Shown here: piece by piece, positions 34,919 to 42,837 of the stretch | Position numbering within the stretch: position 1 is the stretch's first letter | How the letters are laid out: each line of letters begins with the position of its first letter | Source: Stenotrophomonas maltophilia | GTDB taxonomy: Bacteria; Pseudomonadota; Gammaproteobacteria; Xanthomonadales; Xanthomonadaceae | Assembly: GCA_002435595.1 (NCBI GenBank) | Contig: DJBL01000144.1 | Span: forward strand, 1 to 50,391 | Length of the DNA: 50,391 nucleotides | Reading direction: 5' to 3' | Notes under the pieces: generated by a model | Told to the model about the DNA's origin: nothing | Seen by the model: the letters and a program-made list of their open reading frames with translations, nothing else | Database searches by the model: none | Translations under genes and position numbers: made by a program

Positions 34919-36223
34919 TCACAGCATGTACGGCACCTTGAAGGCCAGGGTGAAGTCCGGCGCATCCGGGGTGAGGCCGATGCCGAGCATGCTCACCAGC
35001 GTGGTGTTGCGGTTGAGCGCGTAGGTGATGCCCAGGTTCAGCGTGCCGGCATTGGCGTCGCTGCCGATCACCTTGAGCCACTGCCCGTTGCGGTAGCGCG
35101 TGGACGCGCGGCTGCTCAGCTTGTCGCTGAAGGAAATGCTCAGGCTGGTGCGCTCGTTGAAGGCGAACGCCACGCCCGCGCCGAAGTAGTAGGAGCCGCC
35201 CAGCTTGACCTCGCCAGGGTTGACCGTGTCCGGATTGGCATCCAGGTCGTCGAAGCTGCGCGGGAAGGAGTGGATGTAGCCGATGTTGGCGAACAGGATC
35301 GCCGGATCGGCGGTTTTCACCGCCGACAGGCCCACGTTGGCCTGCCACACGCCGTTGCCGGTGGGCTGCTGTTCGGGCACGGCGAAGCGGATGAAGTCAT
35401 CGTCGTCGCGTTCGAGCACCTTCCAGTCCACCCCATACGGCGCGCGCCCGGTCGGGGCGGTGGCGCCTACGGTCAGCACCGTCTCCGGCCAGCGCCCGTG
35501 TTCGGCCAGCAGCCGGTAGTTGGCACTCAGGCCGACATCGCCGATGCCGTTGCCGGTGGTCTCCTCCTGCGCGATCGCCGCGGCCGAGCCACCGGCGCCG
35601 CCTTTCTGGAAGACGGTCTTGCGCGCCAGGTAGGGCACATCCAGGTTCAGGGTCAGGCGCGGACTCACGCCCCAGCGCGCGGCCAGGTTGTAGGTGAGGG
35701 TGTCCGACTCGACGTTCTCGATGGCGATGTTGCCCAGGAAGATCGCATCCAGCGCCAGGAATCCGTTGAGGGTGACCTGCTTGCGGTCATAGCGCGAGTA
35801 GGTGAGGCTGTTTTCGATGGTGAAGCGACGACTGAACAAGGCTGCCTGCTGTTGCTTGACGTCGTCCACGCTGCGCCGCGAGGCCTGTTTGGCCTCCTGC
35901 GCCTCGGCGGCGCTGCTGGCATAACCCTCCCCGCTCGGTGGCGCGGCCGGGGTACCGGCCGGCAGTGGCGGCGGTGAGGTGGCGGCTCCGGCCACCGGCG
36001 CGGTCTTGCCGGTCAGACGGGCCTGCATGGCCTGCACCTGCATGTCCAGTTCGCGCAGCCGGCGCACTTCCTGGGCGTAATTGGCCTTGAGCGTTTCCAG
36101 TTGCGCGATCAGCGCCTTGACGTCGGCCTCGTCGGCCGGCGCAGCCTGCGCGCGCGCGCCGGCGGCAGCCATCAGTGCCAGCGCCGCCAGCGCCAGCGGT
36201 GTTGCTCGAATCGAGGTGTGCAT
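34919..36223 (-). CDS. fapF: FapF-like outer-membrane amyloid exporter
   Basis: A 434-residue outer-membrane protein. It has a signal peptide ending GARAQ (about 26), a coiled-coil-prone helix at 32-71 (LIAQLETLKANYAQEVRRL...), and a Pro/Ala linker at about 75-98. A C-terminal beta-barrel from about 132 ends in a hydrophobic last strand (FTLAFKVPYML). This order (coiled coil, linker, barrel) is that of FapF, the trimeric channel that secretes Fap amyloid subunits. The ATG at 36223 gives the better signal peptide; a GTG at 36250 also opens the frame. It is last in the operon, 48 bp after fapE. Confidence 0.82.
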   Translation of the reverse strand: MHTSIRATPLALAALALMAAAGARAQAAPADEADVKALIAQLETLKANYAQEVRRLRELDMQVQAMQARLTGKTAPVAGAATSPPPLPAGTPAAPPSGEGYASSAAEAQEAKQASRRSVDDVKQQQAALFSRRFTIENSLTYSRYDRKQVTLNGFLALDAIFLGNIAIENVESDTLTYNLAARWGVSPRLTLNLDVPYLARKTVFQKGGAGGSAAAIAQEETTGNGIGDVGLSANYRLLAEHGRWPETVLTVGATAPTGRAPYGVDWKVLERDDDDFIRFAVPEQQPTGNGVWQANVGLSAVKTADPAILFANIGYIHSFPRSFDDLDANPDTVNPGEVKLGGSYYFGAGVAFAFNERTSLSISFSDKLSSRASTRYRNGQWLKVIGSDANAGTLNLGITYALNRNTTLVSMLGIGLTPDAPDFTLAFKVPYML

Positions 36224-36271
36224 TGCCTTGGCCCACGGTTGTGTTGTCACTCCCCCAGCCCGGCCGCTGGA

Positions 36272-37030
36272 TTACTGGCCGGGTCCCATGCCGACACCGC
36301 GCACCAACGTCATCGCCTGCGCCACGTTCTGGCTGAGCGGGACGTTGCTGGCCACGGATTGCCGGACAAGATCGATCTGCATGCGATTGCTCACGGCCTG
36401 GCCGTCGCTGCCCAGGGCGATGCTCTGGCCGACGCTGCCATTGCGGATCCACTGCTGGACCGCGCCCACGCCCTCGATCTGCAACTGCACCCTGGCGTTG
36501 TTGCCGTCCAGCTGTGCCACCGCGCTGACCCCGCCCTGCTGCAGGCTGGCCAGGTTCTGGCCCTGGCCGCCGGGCGTTGGCGCCTGGCCGTCACGCACGT
36601 TGAGATGGGTGGTGTTGCTGGCCACGTTGCCGTCGCCGGCCACCTGGATGCTCTGGGTGAGCCCGGCCACGTTCTGCAGGCCGCTGGCATCCACGCTGCG
36701 GCCCGGGGTGAGCGGAAGCGGCGCATCGGCGGCGGTCACCGTCACCGAGGGCGTGAAGCTGATCTTCGGCGTGCTGCCCTGGCTGAAATCCATGCCCAGG
36801 GTGAGCGCGCTGCGTGCCGCCTGCCCGCCGCCGTTCCACTGGGTGATCATGGTCACCCCGAACCAGGCCACGCTGTTGCCGTTGACGGTGTAACGGCCGC
36901 GCATCAGGTTCAGCTCCGGATCGGGGATCTCATTGAGGCCCTTGCCGGGTCGTCCTTCCTGCGCGTGCAGTGGCGCGGCCCCCAACAGGGTCAGCAGCAA
37001 CACGCCGTGCGTCCATCGTGCGATGTTCAT
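36272..37030 (-). CDS. fapE: FapE-like secreted minor component
   Basis: A 252-residue exported protein with a signal peptide ending PLHAQ (about 24). The body is rich in Gly, Asn, Gln, Val and Ser with repeated N-Q-V/I patterns (LQNVAGLTQSIQVAGDGNVASN, LASLQQGGVSAVAQLDGNNARV), suggesting beta-strand-rich, amyloid-compatible structure. Sequence alone gives only weak family recognition. The FapE assignment rests on its place between the C39-like protease and the exporter. AGGAGG before ATG 37030 is strong, and only 8 bp separate it from fapD. Confidence 0.68.
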   Translation of the reverse strand: MNIARWTHGVLLLTLLGAAPLHAQEGRPGKGLNEIPDPELNLMRGRYTVNGNSVAWFGVTMITQWNGGGQAARSALTLGMDFSQGSTPKISFTPSVTVTAADAPLPLTPGRSVDASGLQNVAGLTQSIQVAGDGNVASNTTHLNVRDGQAPTPGGQGQNLASLQQGGVSAVAQLDGNNARVQLQIEGVGAVQQWIRNGSVGQSIALGSDGQAVSNRMQIDLVRQSVASNVPLSQNVAQAMTLVRGVGMGPGQ

Positions 37031-37038
37031 GGTGCCTC

Positions 37039-37737
37039 CTAGAACAAGTCGGCATGGGTGAAGCCGAAGTCCACCAACTCCGCGTCGGTGATCGGCCCCT
37101 GCCGGGCGTACAGCGAACGCGCACTGGGCCGTTCACCGGGCTGCAGCAATACCGTGTTGCGATCGAAGTCACTGCCGATCACGACAAACACGGCCCGCGA
37201 CGGCCACGCCTGGAGAAATTCGCTGACGGGAATACTGCGGTTACCCAGGATCGGGTCGGCCACGTCGACCACATCGCCGCGGACCTGCTTGAGGACCACG
37301 AAGTGGCGGAAGCCCCGCACATCCATCAACACCAGCCCGGGCACGCGCAGCGAACGCAAGCGCTCTTCGTTGACGCGGTAGCCGCGCCCACGCATGCCCA
37401 TCGATTCCACGTAACGCTTGATATCCAGCAGCGAGAAACCACGCTGGTGGACCAGTTGCGGGTCTGAGACCCCCATCATCCCTTCGATCACCGTGCCTTC
37501 GTCCGCCTCCAGGTGATAGGCGTAGCGCAGGATGGTGGCCAGGGCCGCCGCGCCGCAGCTGTAGTCGGTGTGTTGCCGCACCACGTTGCGGAAGCGCCGC
37601 TCCTGCATGCTCTCCACGCGCTGGGTGAGCACTGCGCCATTGGGCAGCACCCCGCTGAAGCCGACATCGCCGGCGCGCGCGGCGCCCACGGGCAGCATCA
37701 GCACCAACAACGACCCACACAGTGCGCGCTTGAACAT
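37039..37737 (-). CDS. fapD: FapD-like C39 family peptidase
   Basis: A 232-residue exported papain-fold protease of the C39 type, like FapD, which is needed for Fap secretion or processing. It has a signal peptide ending AARAG (about 23). The catalytic region is RQHTDYSCGAAALATIL with Gln55 and Cys61, His145 in GFRHFVVLK, and Asp161 in VADPILGN. It lacks the ABC-transporter domains of bacteriocin C39 exporters. CGGAG precedes ATG 37737. The start lies 137 bp after fapC, across two strong hairpins. Confidence 0.88.
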   Translation of the reverse strand: MFKRALCGSLLVLMLPVGAARAGDVGFSGVLPNGAVLTQRVESMQERRFRNVVRQHTDYSCGAAALATILRYAYHLEADEGTVIEGMMGVSDPQLVHQRGFSLLDIKRYVESMGMRGRGYRVNEERLRSLRVPGLVLMDVRGFRHFVVLKQVRGDVVDVADPILGNRSIPVSEFLQAWPSRAVFVVIGSDFDRNTVLLQPGERPSARSLYARQGPITDAELVDFGFTHADLF

Positions 37738-37760
37738 CGGCGTGGCTCCGGATAAGGAAG

Positions 37761-37830
37761 GGACCCCTGCCCCAAAGGGGGAGAATGGGACAGGGGCCCC
37801 CGGGAACCCGGCCATTGGCGGATGGCCGGG
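37761..37830 (-). promoter_or_regulatory. intercistronic hairpins between fapC and fapD
   Basis: Just downstream of fapC the mRNA can form a perfect 9-bp stem at 37807-37830 (CCCGGCCAT / ATGGCCGGG). A longer imperfect stem follows at 37761-37799, about 12 pairs with two mismatches (core CCCCTG / CAGGGG). No U-run follows. These look like 3'-end stabilisers or an attenuator that would raise fapC mRNA relative to fapDEF. Confidence 0.6.
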
Positions 37831-37874
37831 CTTGTTGCGCTCAACGCGTACTGCTTGCGAAAACGGACAACGTC

Positions 37875-39341
37875 TTACTCGCCGGTGCCGCCACCGCCGC
37901 CGGTGGACGGCTGGGCAACCGCCAGGGCCAGGCTGTTGGCCTGCAGGTTGCCGGTGCCGGCGGCCACGTTCACCCCGATGTTGCCGGAGGCGCCGGAGAA
38001 CGCACTGCCGGACAACGCCGCGGTGTTGGTCGCATCCACGTTCACCCAGCGGGTGGTGGACACGGTACCGCTCAGGCTCGCATACAGGTCGGCCACGCCC
38101 AGCTCGATGAACCGGCTGGTGCCACTCTCATCGGTATCGAAGGCGATACCGCCCACGCCTTCCCGGTTCGGGTTGGGCGTCGCGTTCTGGATCGCGTTGT
38201 CCATGTCGATGTGGCCGGTGCTGTTGCCACCCGGATGCGGCAGTTCACCGCTCCAGCTATCCAGATAGTAGTTGTCCTTCTGGTAGGCATTGCCGCTGCC
38301 GGTGTAGGTGCCGGCACCGACGGCCAGCGTGCCGCCGGCGACGCGACCGCGCAGGCTCACATCCACGGTGTCGGTCATCGAACGCAGGTAGCCGGCGTTG
38401 CTGACCGCGTTGCCGGTGGAGACCTGGTTGGAACTGATGCTCGAGGTCGCATAGGCGCTGGTGGCCACCGAGGCAGCGAGCGCGTTCTTCTGCTCGTTGT
38501 TGTTGCCCGAGGCGACGTTGGCACCGATGTTGCCCGACGCATTGCTGAAGGCATTGCCGCCCAGGCCCGCGGCGTTGGTCACGCCGGAGTTGAGGGTGGT
38601 GTTGCCGGCGCCGTACTGGTTGACGAAGACTTCCGCATCGGCCATGCCGAAGCTGAAGGACGCATCGGCCGCGGACAGCGACGCAGCGTTGTCCTGGGCG
38701 TTGTTGTCGCCAGCGGCGACGTTGAAGCCGAGGTTGCCCGAGGCGTCGGAGCCGACGTCATCGGCGATCGAGGCGCTGTTGGTCACCAGGCTGTTGGAGG
38801 CGACGTTCTCGGTGATCGACTGGCGGTTGTCGATGATCGCGATGGCGGCCGAATCGAGGTCGATCGAGCCGGTGATCTCCGGGTCGCCGGAGAAGTTCAC
38901 ATCCGAGCTCAGGCGCATGTCCTTTTCAAGGTTCACCGCGACGCCGTGGTTGTTCTTCTCCTGGCGCTCGTCGGCCTGGATGTTGCTGTTCTTGGTGACG
39001 TTCTCGTTGACGGTCACGTCACGGGTACGGGTGACGCTGCTGTTGGTGGTGCTGTTGTTGGTGGTGTTGGTGTTGCTGGTGGTGTTGTTGTTGCGGGTGT
39101 TGTTCCAGGTGCGGTTCCAGGTGCGCGAATCGTTGTCGTTGCGCGTGTTGGTTTCGATGTTGGTGTCGACATCGGTGTTGACGTTGGTGTTTACGTTGGT
39201 ATTGAGGTTGGTGCGGGTTTCAACCACGTTGTGCAGGTGGTTGATGAACGCACTCTGGTTCTGGTTGTCCTGCGCGGCGACGGATGCGGATGCTGCCGCG
39301 ATCGCGATGGCCAGTACGGTACGGTGCATGGTGGTGTTCAT
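37875..39341 (-). CDS. fapC: FapC-like major amyloid subunit
   Basis: A 488-residue exported protein with a signal peptide ending SVAAQ (about 24). Three copies of the Fap repeat G-N-x-G-x-N-V-A-x-G-x-x-N-x-Q-x-N start near 202, 270 and 453, separated by linkers of unequal length. This is the pattern of FapC, the fibre-forming subunit. An Asn/Thr-rich tract fills 42-102 (NTNVNTNVNTDVDT and NNNTTSNTNTTNNSTTN among others). The mature protein has no cysteine, whereas Pseudomonas FapB/FapC carry a C-terminal CxxC as I recall. GAGGG precedes ATG 39341. Automatic tools may call it a generic adhesin. Confidence 0.86.
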   Translation of the reverse strand: MNTTMHRTVLAIAIAAASASVAAQDNQNQSAFINHLHNVVETRTNLNTNVNTNVNTDVDTNIETNTRNDNDSRTWNRTWNNTRNNNTTSNTNTTNNSTTNSSVTRTRDVTVNENVTKNSNIQADERQEKNNHGVAVNLEKDMRLSSDVNFSGDPEITGSIDLDSAAIAIIDNRQSITENVASNSLVTNSASIADDVGSDASGNLGFNVAAGDNNAQDNAASLSAADASFSFGMADAEVFVNQYGAGNTTLNSGVTNAAGLGGNAFSNASGNIGANVASGNNNEQKNALAASVATSAYATSSISSNQVSTGNAVSNAGYLRSMTDTVDVSLRGRVAGGTLAVGAGTYTGSGNAYQKDNYYLDSWSGELPHPGGNSTGHIDMDNAIQNATPNPNREGVGGIAFDTDESGTSRFIELGVADLYASLSGTVSTTRWVNVDATNTAALSGSAFSGASGNIGVNVAAGTGNLQANSLALAVAQPSTGGGGGTGE

Positions 39342-39385
39342 GGTGCCCTCTCTCTCATCACAGACAATCGGGTGGATGTGACTAC

Positions 39386-40024
39386 TCACGGGGTGGACTG
39401 CACCGAGATGCTCAGTTGGTTTGCGGTGGCGTTGCCGGATCCCGCGATCTGATTGAGTTGCAGGACGCCGTCGAAGCCCTGCAGCGCGGTGCCTTCCACG
39501 GCCACGCTGCGGGTTCCGGCCGACCGACCGCGATTGACGGCCCCCTGCCCCCCTGCTGACGCGAGCGCCCCCGACGCGGCCAAGGCCTCGTCGTTCGACT
39601 CGCGTATGCCCTGTTGCGCCAGCGTGGCGGTGACGACGTTGAGCGTCGCGTTGCCGGTGCCGCTGGCCTGATTGATCATGGCGACGCCGCTGGCGCCGTT
39701 CAGTGCCTGTCCGCCGATGCTGGCGCTGGCCTGCATCGCGCCCTCGGACAGCACCTGGTTGTCGGCCTGGCGCTGGCGCGCATCGATGGTGATGTGCGCG
39801 GCCTGCCCGTTGGCGATGCCCAGCAGGTTGGCCTGCTGGTTGAGATCACCGGCGGTCATGTTGACCGTGATCGCGCCGTTGGCGCCGGACAGGGCGCGGC
39901 CGTCGATGCGGCTGGTGTTGAGGTAGGAAAGCATGGCCGCGTAGTCATCGGCCTGCTGCGCCCACAGCGGCAGCGGCGATGCCAGGACCATGGCCAGCAG
40001 TGCGGTACCGGACAGGCGGTTCAT
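39386..40024 (-). CDS. fapB: FapB-like minor amyloid subunit (nucleator)
   Basis: A 212-residue exported protein with a signal peptide ending LPLWAQ (about 22). Three Fap-type repeats are visible: GAITVNMTAGDLNQQANLL near residue 50, GVAMINQASGTGNATLNVV near 112 and GVLQLNQIAGSGNATANQL near 185. This matches FapB, the proposed nucleator, which shares repeats with FapC but is shorter. Its ATG overlaps the fapA stop by ATGA and fapC starts 44 bp later. No cysteines are seen. Confidence 0.83.
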   Translation of the reverse strand: MNRLSGTALLAMVLASPLPLWAQQADDYAAMLSYLNTSRIDGRALSGANGAITVNMTAGDLNQQANLLGIANGQAAHITIDARQRQADNQVLSEGAMQASASIGGQALNGASGVAMINQASGTGNATLNVVTATLAQQGIRESNDEALAASGALASAGGQGAVNRGRSAGTRSVAVEGTALQGFDGVLQLNQIAGSGNATANQLSISVQSTP

Positions 40025-40548
40025 TTGCCCGGCCCTGCAGGCTGGCCCAACGGGAACTGGGCCAGTGCGCCGCGCACCTGGTCGCCGATGCCGCGGGTGG
40101 CCCCGGTCACCGCGCCCATCGGCCCGCCGATGGCATTGCTGAACTGCCCGCCGGACAACATGCCGCTATCGGTGACCTTGCCCAGGGTGGAGTTGACCGT
40201 GGTGCCGGTCACCCGCTCGATCGTGGTCGGGCCGTGGGCGACGCCATTGCCGGTGTTGGAGCCCAACGCGGCGTAATCGTCCTCGCTCAACTCGTCCATG
40301 CCGCTCGAGGTGCCCAGCGCCTGGCCTACTTCGCGCTTGGGCGAGGGATCGGCGATCAGCGCCATGCCCGGCGGTGCCGGACGGTAGGCCGGCCGGGCCG
40401 AGACATCGCGCAGGAGGACGATTTCACCGGGCTGTGCTTTGACGCCCTGGCGCGCGCCGGAGGCCTGTGCAGCCATCGGCAGGGCCAGCGCGGTGGCCAG
40501 CAGCCAGAGCCCGGCGGTGGTGGTGCGGTGTGCAGCAACGCTGTCCAT
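40021..40548 (-). CDS. fapA: FapA-like accessory protein
   Basis: A 175-residue exported protein, first gene of the operon. It has a signal peptide (LWLLATALALPMAAQASG), a proline-rich stretch near 52-70, and a Gly/Thr/Asn-rich C-terminal half. There are no repeats like those of FapB/C. Homology is hard to see by eye; FapA is assigned by position, size and export signal. The frame stays open to 40632, but that extension would contain the sigma-54 promoter. GAGGAGG at 40560-40554 supports ATG 40548. Confidence 0.68.
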   Translation of the reverse strand: MDSVAAHRTTTAGLWLLATALALPMAAQASGARQGVKAQPGEIVLLRDVSARPAYRPAPPGMALIADPSPKREVGQALGTSSGMDELSEDDYAALGSNTGNGVAHGPTTIERVTGTTVNSTLGKVTDSGMLSGGQFSNAIGGPMGAVTGATRGIGDQVRGALAQFPLGQPAGPGK

Positions 40549-40580
40549 GGCGCCCTCCTCGAAACATGCGGAGGGGTAAC

Positions 40581-40597
40581 GCAGCAATCGTGCCAAG
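40581..40597 (-). promoter_or_regulatory. sigma-54 promoter of the fap operon
   Basis: On the minus strand TTGGCACG-ATTG-CTGC has all eight bases of the -24 element, the required GG-N10-GC spacing, and one mismatch in the -12 element (CTGC for TTGC). Transcription should start near 40569, leaving a leader of about 21 nt that contains the GAGGAGG ribosome site of fapA. Confidence 0.82.
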
Positions 40598-40636
40598 TCC
40601 GCGCGCCAGCAAATACGGGCTTTCGCCGCCATGCGG

Positions 40637-40804
40637 GGTGTAACGCCGCAACAGCGGTGTTACAGATTCGTTGGAAATAACATCTGCTGAACGCGGCCAT
40701 CACACGCCCTACAAGCCCGCCGCTGCTCGGTTTTTGCCGGGTGTATCACCTGTGTTACACCGGCTGATACACCGTTTACAGCACGTAGTCAGGTTTGATA
40801 CGCC
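40637..40804. promoter_or_regulatory. array of GGTGTWWCA half-sites (probable enhancer)
   Basis: Six matches to GGTGTWWCA or one-base variants occur: plus strand at 40637, 40656 and 40740, minus strand at 40753-40761, 40765-40773 and 40796-40804. Two dyads stand out, an imperfect 11-bp repeat at 40639-40664 and a perfect 9-bp repeat at 40740-40773. Their centres are 105 bp apart, about ten helical turns, and lie about 82 and 187 bp upstream of the predicted start site. This is normal placement for a sigma-54 activator. Confidence 0.65.
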
Positions 40805-40862
40805 CAGTCCAACGGCGAAGAGCGACGGCTGCCTTTTACTACCAAGCTGGGCTGGGGTGGGA

Positions 40863-40940
40863 GGGTTCACGGGACACGCCGCAAGTACGTCCCTGTAGGC
40901 TCCGTCGGCGCATCCATGCGCCTCAGGGTCCCGTGAACCC
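40863..40940. repeat. palindromic intergenic repeat, copy L
   Basis: A 78-bp element bounded by a perfect 13-bp terminal inverted repeat (GGGTTCACGGGAC / GTCCCGTGAACCC). Its 64-bp core (40870-40933) recurs in inverted orientation in copy R with one mismatch. No transposase is present. It resembles small Xanthomonadaceae intergenic repeats that begin GGGACACGCC. Confidence 0.8.
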
Positions 40941-41126
40941 ACCCACCCCATCCCTCGACAGTTGGCTGGTGGCCTTGGGCAAGCCAACAAGCAACAGGGC
41001 GGCGTTCCCCTGACTCCATTGCCAAGACCAAGCCTCGGCTAGCAAGCGAACTGCAGACTGCAGTGCGCGTGCATTTGCCGGTGCACTGCTCTCCTGCTCT
41101 TCTCTGCACACCGACGCAGCGTGGAT

Positions 41127-41232
41127 GGGTCGGCATGGGTGGGTAGCCGGGACCCTGAGGCGCATGGATGCGCCGACGGAGCCTACACGGACGTACTTGC
41201 GGCGTGTCCCGGATACCCACCCATGCCGACCC
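41127..41232. repeat. palindromic intergenic repeat, copy R (inverted)
   Basis: A 106-bp element with 27-bp terminal inverted repeats matching at 26 of 27 positions (outer part GGGTCGGCATGGGTGGGTA). It carries the same core as copy L, inverted. The long terminal repeats could form a large cruciform or RNA hairpin. Confidence 0.8.
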
Positions 41233-41258
41233 ACCCCGGCAGACTCCGGACGAGGATC

Positions 41259-41293
<35 letters not shown>

Positions 41294-41305
41294 TTCAGCT
41301 TCCCC

Positions 41306-41332
41306 AAAAAAACAGGCCCGCTTTCGCGGGCC
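41306..41332 (-). terminator. intrinsic terminator of the symporter gene
   Basis: On the minus strand GGCCCGC-GAAA-GCGGGCC is followed by T-G and seven T residues, 27 bp past the symporter stop. Confidence 0.92.
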
Positions 41333-41359
41333 CATCTTCATCACCATCAAACCCGGCAC

Positions 41360-42688
41360 TCAGGACGATCGTTTTTCCAGCTCGTCCACGCCCAGGTTGG
41401 TGGAGGGGTTGTCGTACACCGCCTGTTCCAGCAGCCCGGTCTCCTTGGCCACCAGTACCGGCACCAGCATCTGCCCGGTCACGTTGGTCATGGTGCGCAT
41501 CATGTCCAGGATCCGGTCGATCGCGTACAGGTACCCGATCGTCTCCAGCGGCAGGTTGGCCGCGCTCAGCACCACCGTGGCCATCACCACCGCCGTGCCC
41601 GGCACCCCGGCGGTGCCGAAGCTGCCCAGCACCGAGGCGATCAACACCACGATGTACTGCTCGGGCGTCAATGGCACGCCGGTGTACTGGGCAATGAACA
41701 CCGCGCACAGCGCCGGGTAGATCGCTCCGCAACCATCCATCTTGATGCTCGCTCCCAGCGGCACCGCGAAGGAGGCGTAGTCCTTGTTCACGCCCAGGTT
41801 GTGGGTGATCGAGCGCATCGCCGCGGGCATCGCCGCGAAGCTGGACGAACTCACGAACGCCACCTGCATGCCCGGCGCGGCGCCACGGAAGAACTTGAGC
41901 GGGTTCAGGCCATGCGCCAACAACAGGCCGCCGTACACCACCACGATGTGCAGCGCGCAGGCCACGTACAGCGCCAGCACGAAATTGCCCAGCGGCAACA
42001 GCTTCTCGAACCCGTAGCTGCCCACCAGCCCGGCAATCAGGCCGAAGGTCCCCAGCGGCGTCATCTCCAGCACGAAGCGCGTGACCTGGATCATGATGTC
42101 GCTCATCTGCCCGGTCAGCTTGCGCGCCTCGGCCACCTTGTCGCCCAGCTTCACCATCGCAAAGCCGAGCAGGCCAGCGAAGAAGATCACCGGCAGGATC
42201 GAACCCCGCCCGGCCGCCAGTACCGTCTCACCGGCCGCGTTGACCCGCGTGCCGATCCCGGTCAGTGCGTAGAACACGTTCGAGGGCACCACATCCATCA
42301 GCACCTTGACCACGCTCGGCACTTCGCGCGGGGTGTACCCGTGGTCCATGCTCAGGCTCAGGTTGCCCGTGCCCGGCTGCATGATCGTGCCCACCGCCAG
42401 GCCCACGCAGACCGCCAGCGCCGCAGTGATGATGAACCACAGGAAGGTGCGCCCGCCCAGGGCCGCCACCGACTTCTGCCCATGCAGCGAGGAGATCGCG
42501 TTGATCACCGCGAAGAACACCAGCGGCACCGCGATCATCTTGATCAGCGTCACGTACAGGTCGCCCAGCGGGCCGAACCAGACCTCGGCCGCCGGTCCCA
42601 GCAGCCAGCCGGCCAGGGCACCGAGTACGAAGCCGCCCAGCACGCGTTGCCAGAACGGAATCCGCAACCACGCAGAGACCAGCTTCAT
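41360..42688 (-). CDS. dicarboxylate/amino acid:cation symporter (DAACS family)
   Basis: A 442-residue inner-membrane transporter of the DctA/GltP family, which couples uptake of C4-dicarboxylates or acidic amino acids to protons or sodium. It has about eight hydrophobic helices plus re-entrant loops. Landmarks are the serine-rich VSSSSFAAMPAAM (first hairpin), PLGASIKMDGCGAIYPALCAVFIAQ (helix 7) and the GTAGVPGTAVVMATVVL second hairpin. A GGAAGG site precedes ATG 42688; the longer frame has no good start. The substrate is not decided by sequence alone. It is divergent from the alkaline phosphatase gene. Confidence 0.9.
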   Translation of the reverse strand: MKLVSAWLRIPFWQRVLGGFVLGALAGWLLGPAAEVWFGPLGDLYVTLIKMIAVPLVFFAVINAISSLHGQKSVAALGGRTFLWFIITAALAVCVGLAVGTIMQPGTGNLSLSMDHGYTPREVPSVVKVLMDVVPSNVFYALTGIGTRVNAAGETVLAAGRGSILPVIFFAGLLGFAMVKLGDKVAEARKLTGQMSDIMIQVTRFVLEMTPLGTFGLIAGLVGSYGFEKLLPLGNFVLALYVACALHIVVVYGGLLLAHGLNPLKFFRGAAPGMQVAFVSSSSFAAMPAAMRSITHNLGVNKDYASFAVPLGASIKMDGCGAIYPALCAVFIAQYTGVPLTPEQYIVVLIASVLGSFGTAGVPGTAVVMATVVLSAANLPLETIGYLYAIDRILDMMRTMTNVTGQMLVPVLVAKETGLLEQAVYDNPSTNLGVDELEKRSS

Positions 42689-42837
42689 GAGCCTTCCAGA
42701 AAGAATTCGACAGCTGGTCACCTTAGCCCAACCGGCCCGGCGGCACGAGGCGCGCACGGAAAATCAGCGTGTCATCGGCGTGCCTTGCGGGGTTCTGCAT
42801 AATGAACGCCCGTTTCACATGTGAGATACGCGCGTCC

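Noticed and set aside
37039..37737. Bacteriocin processing/export by the C39 protease
   Set aside because: The protein lacks the ABC-transporter membrane and ATPase domains, there is no double-glycine leader peptide gene nearby, and it sits within Fap-type genes.
40549..40632. N-terminal extension of fapA
   Set aside because: This segment contains the sigma-54 promoter, while the ATG at 40548 has a good ribosome site and starts a clean signal peptide.
42689..42837. Pho box upstream of the alkaline phosphatase
   Set aside because: Only a single GTGTCAT-like sequence is seen, without the second half-site at 11-bp spacing.
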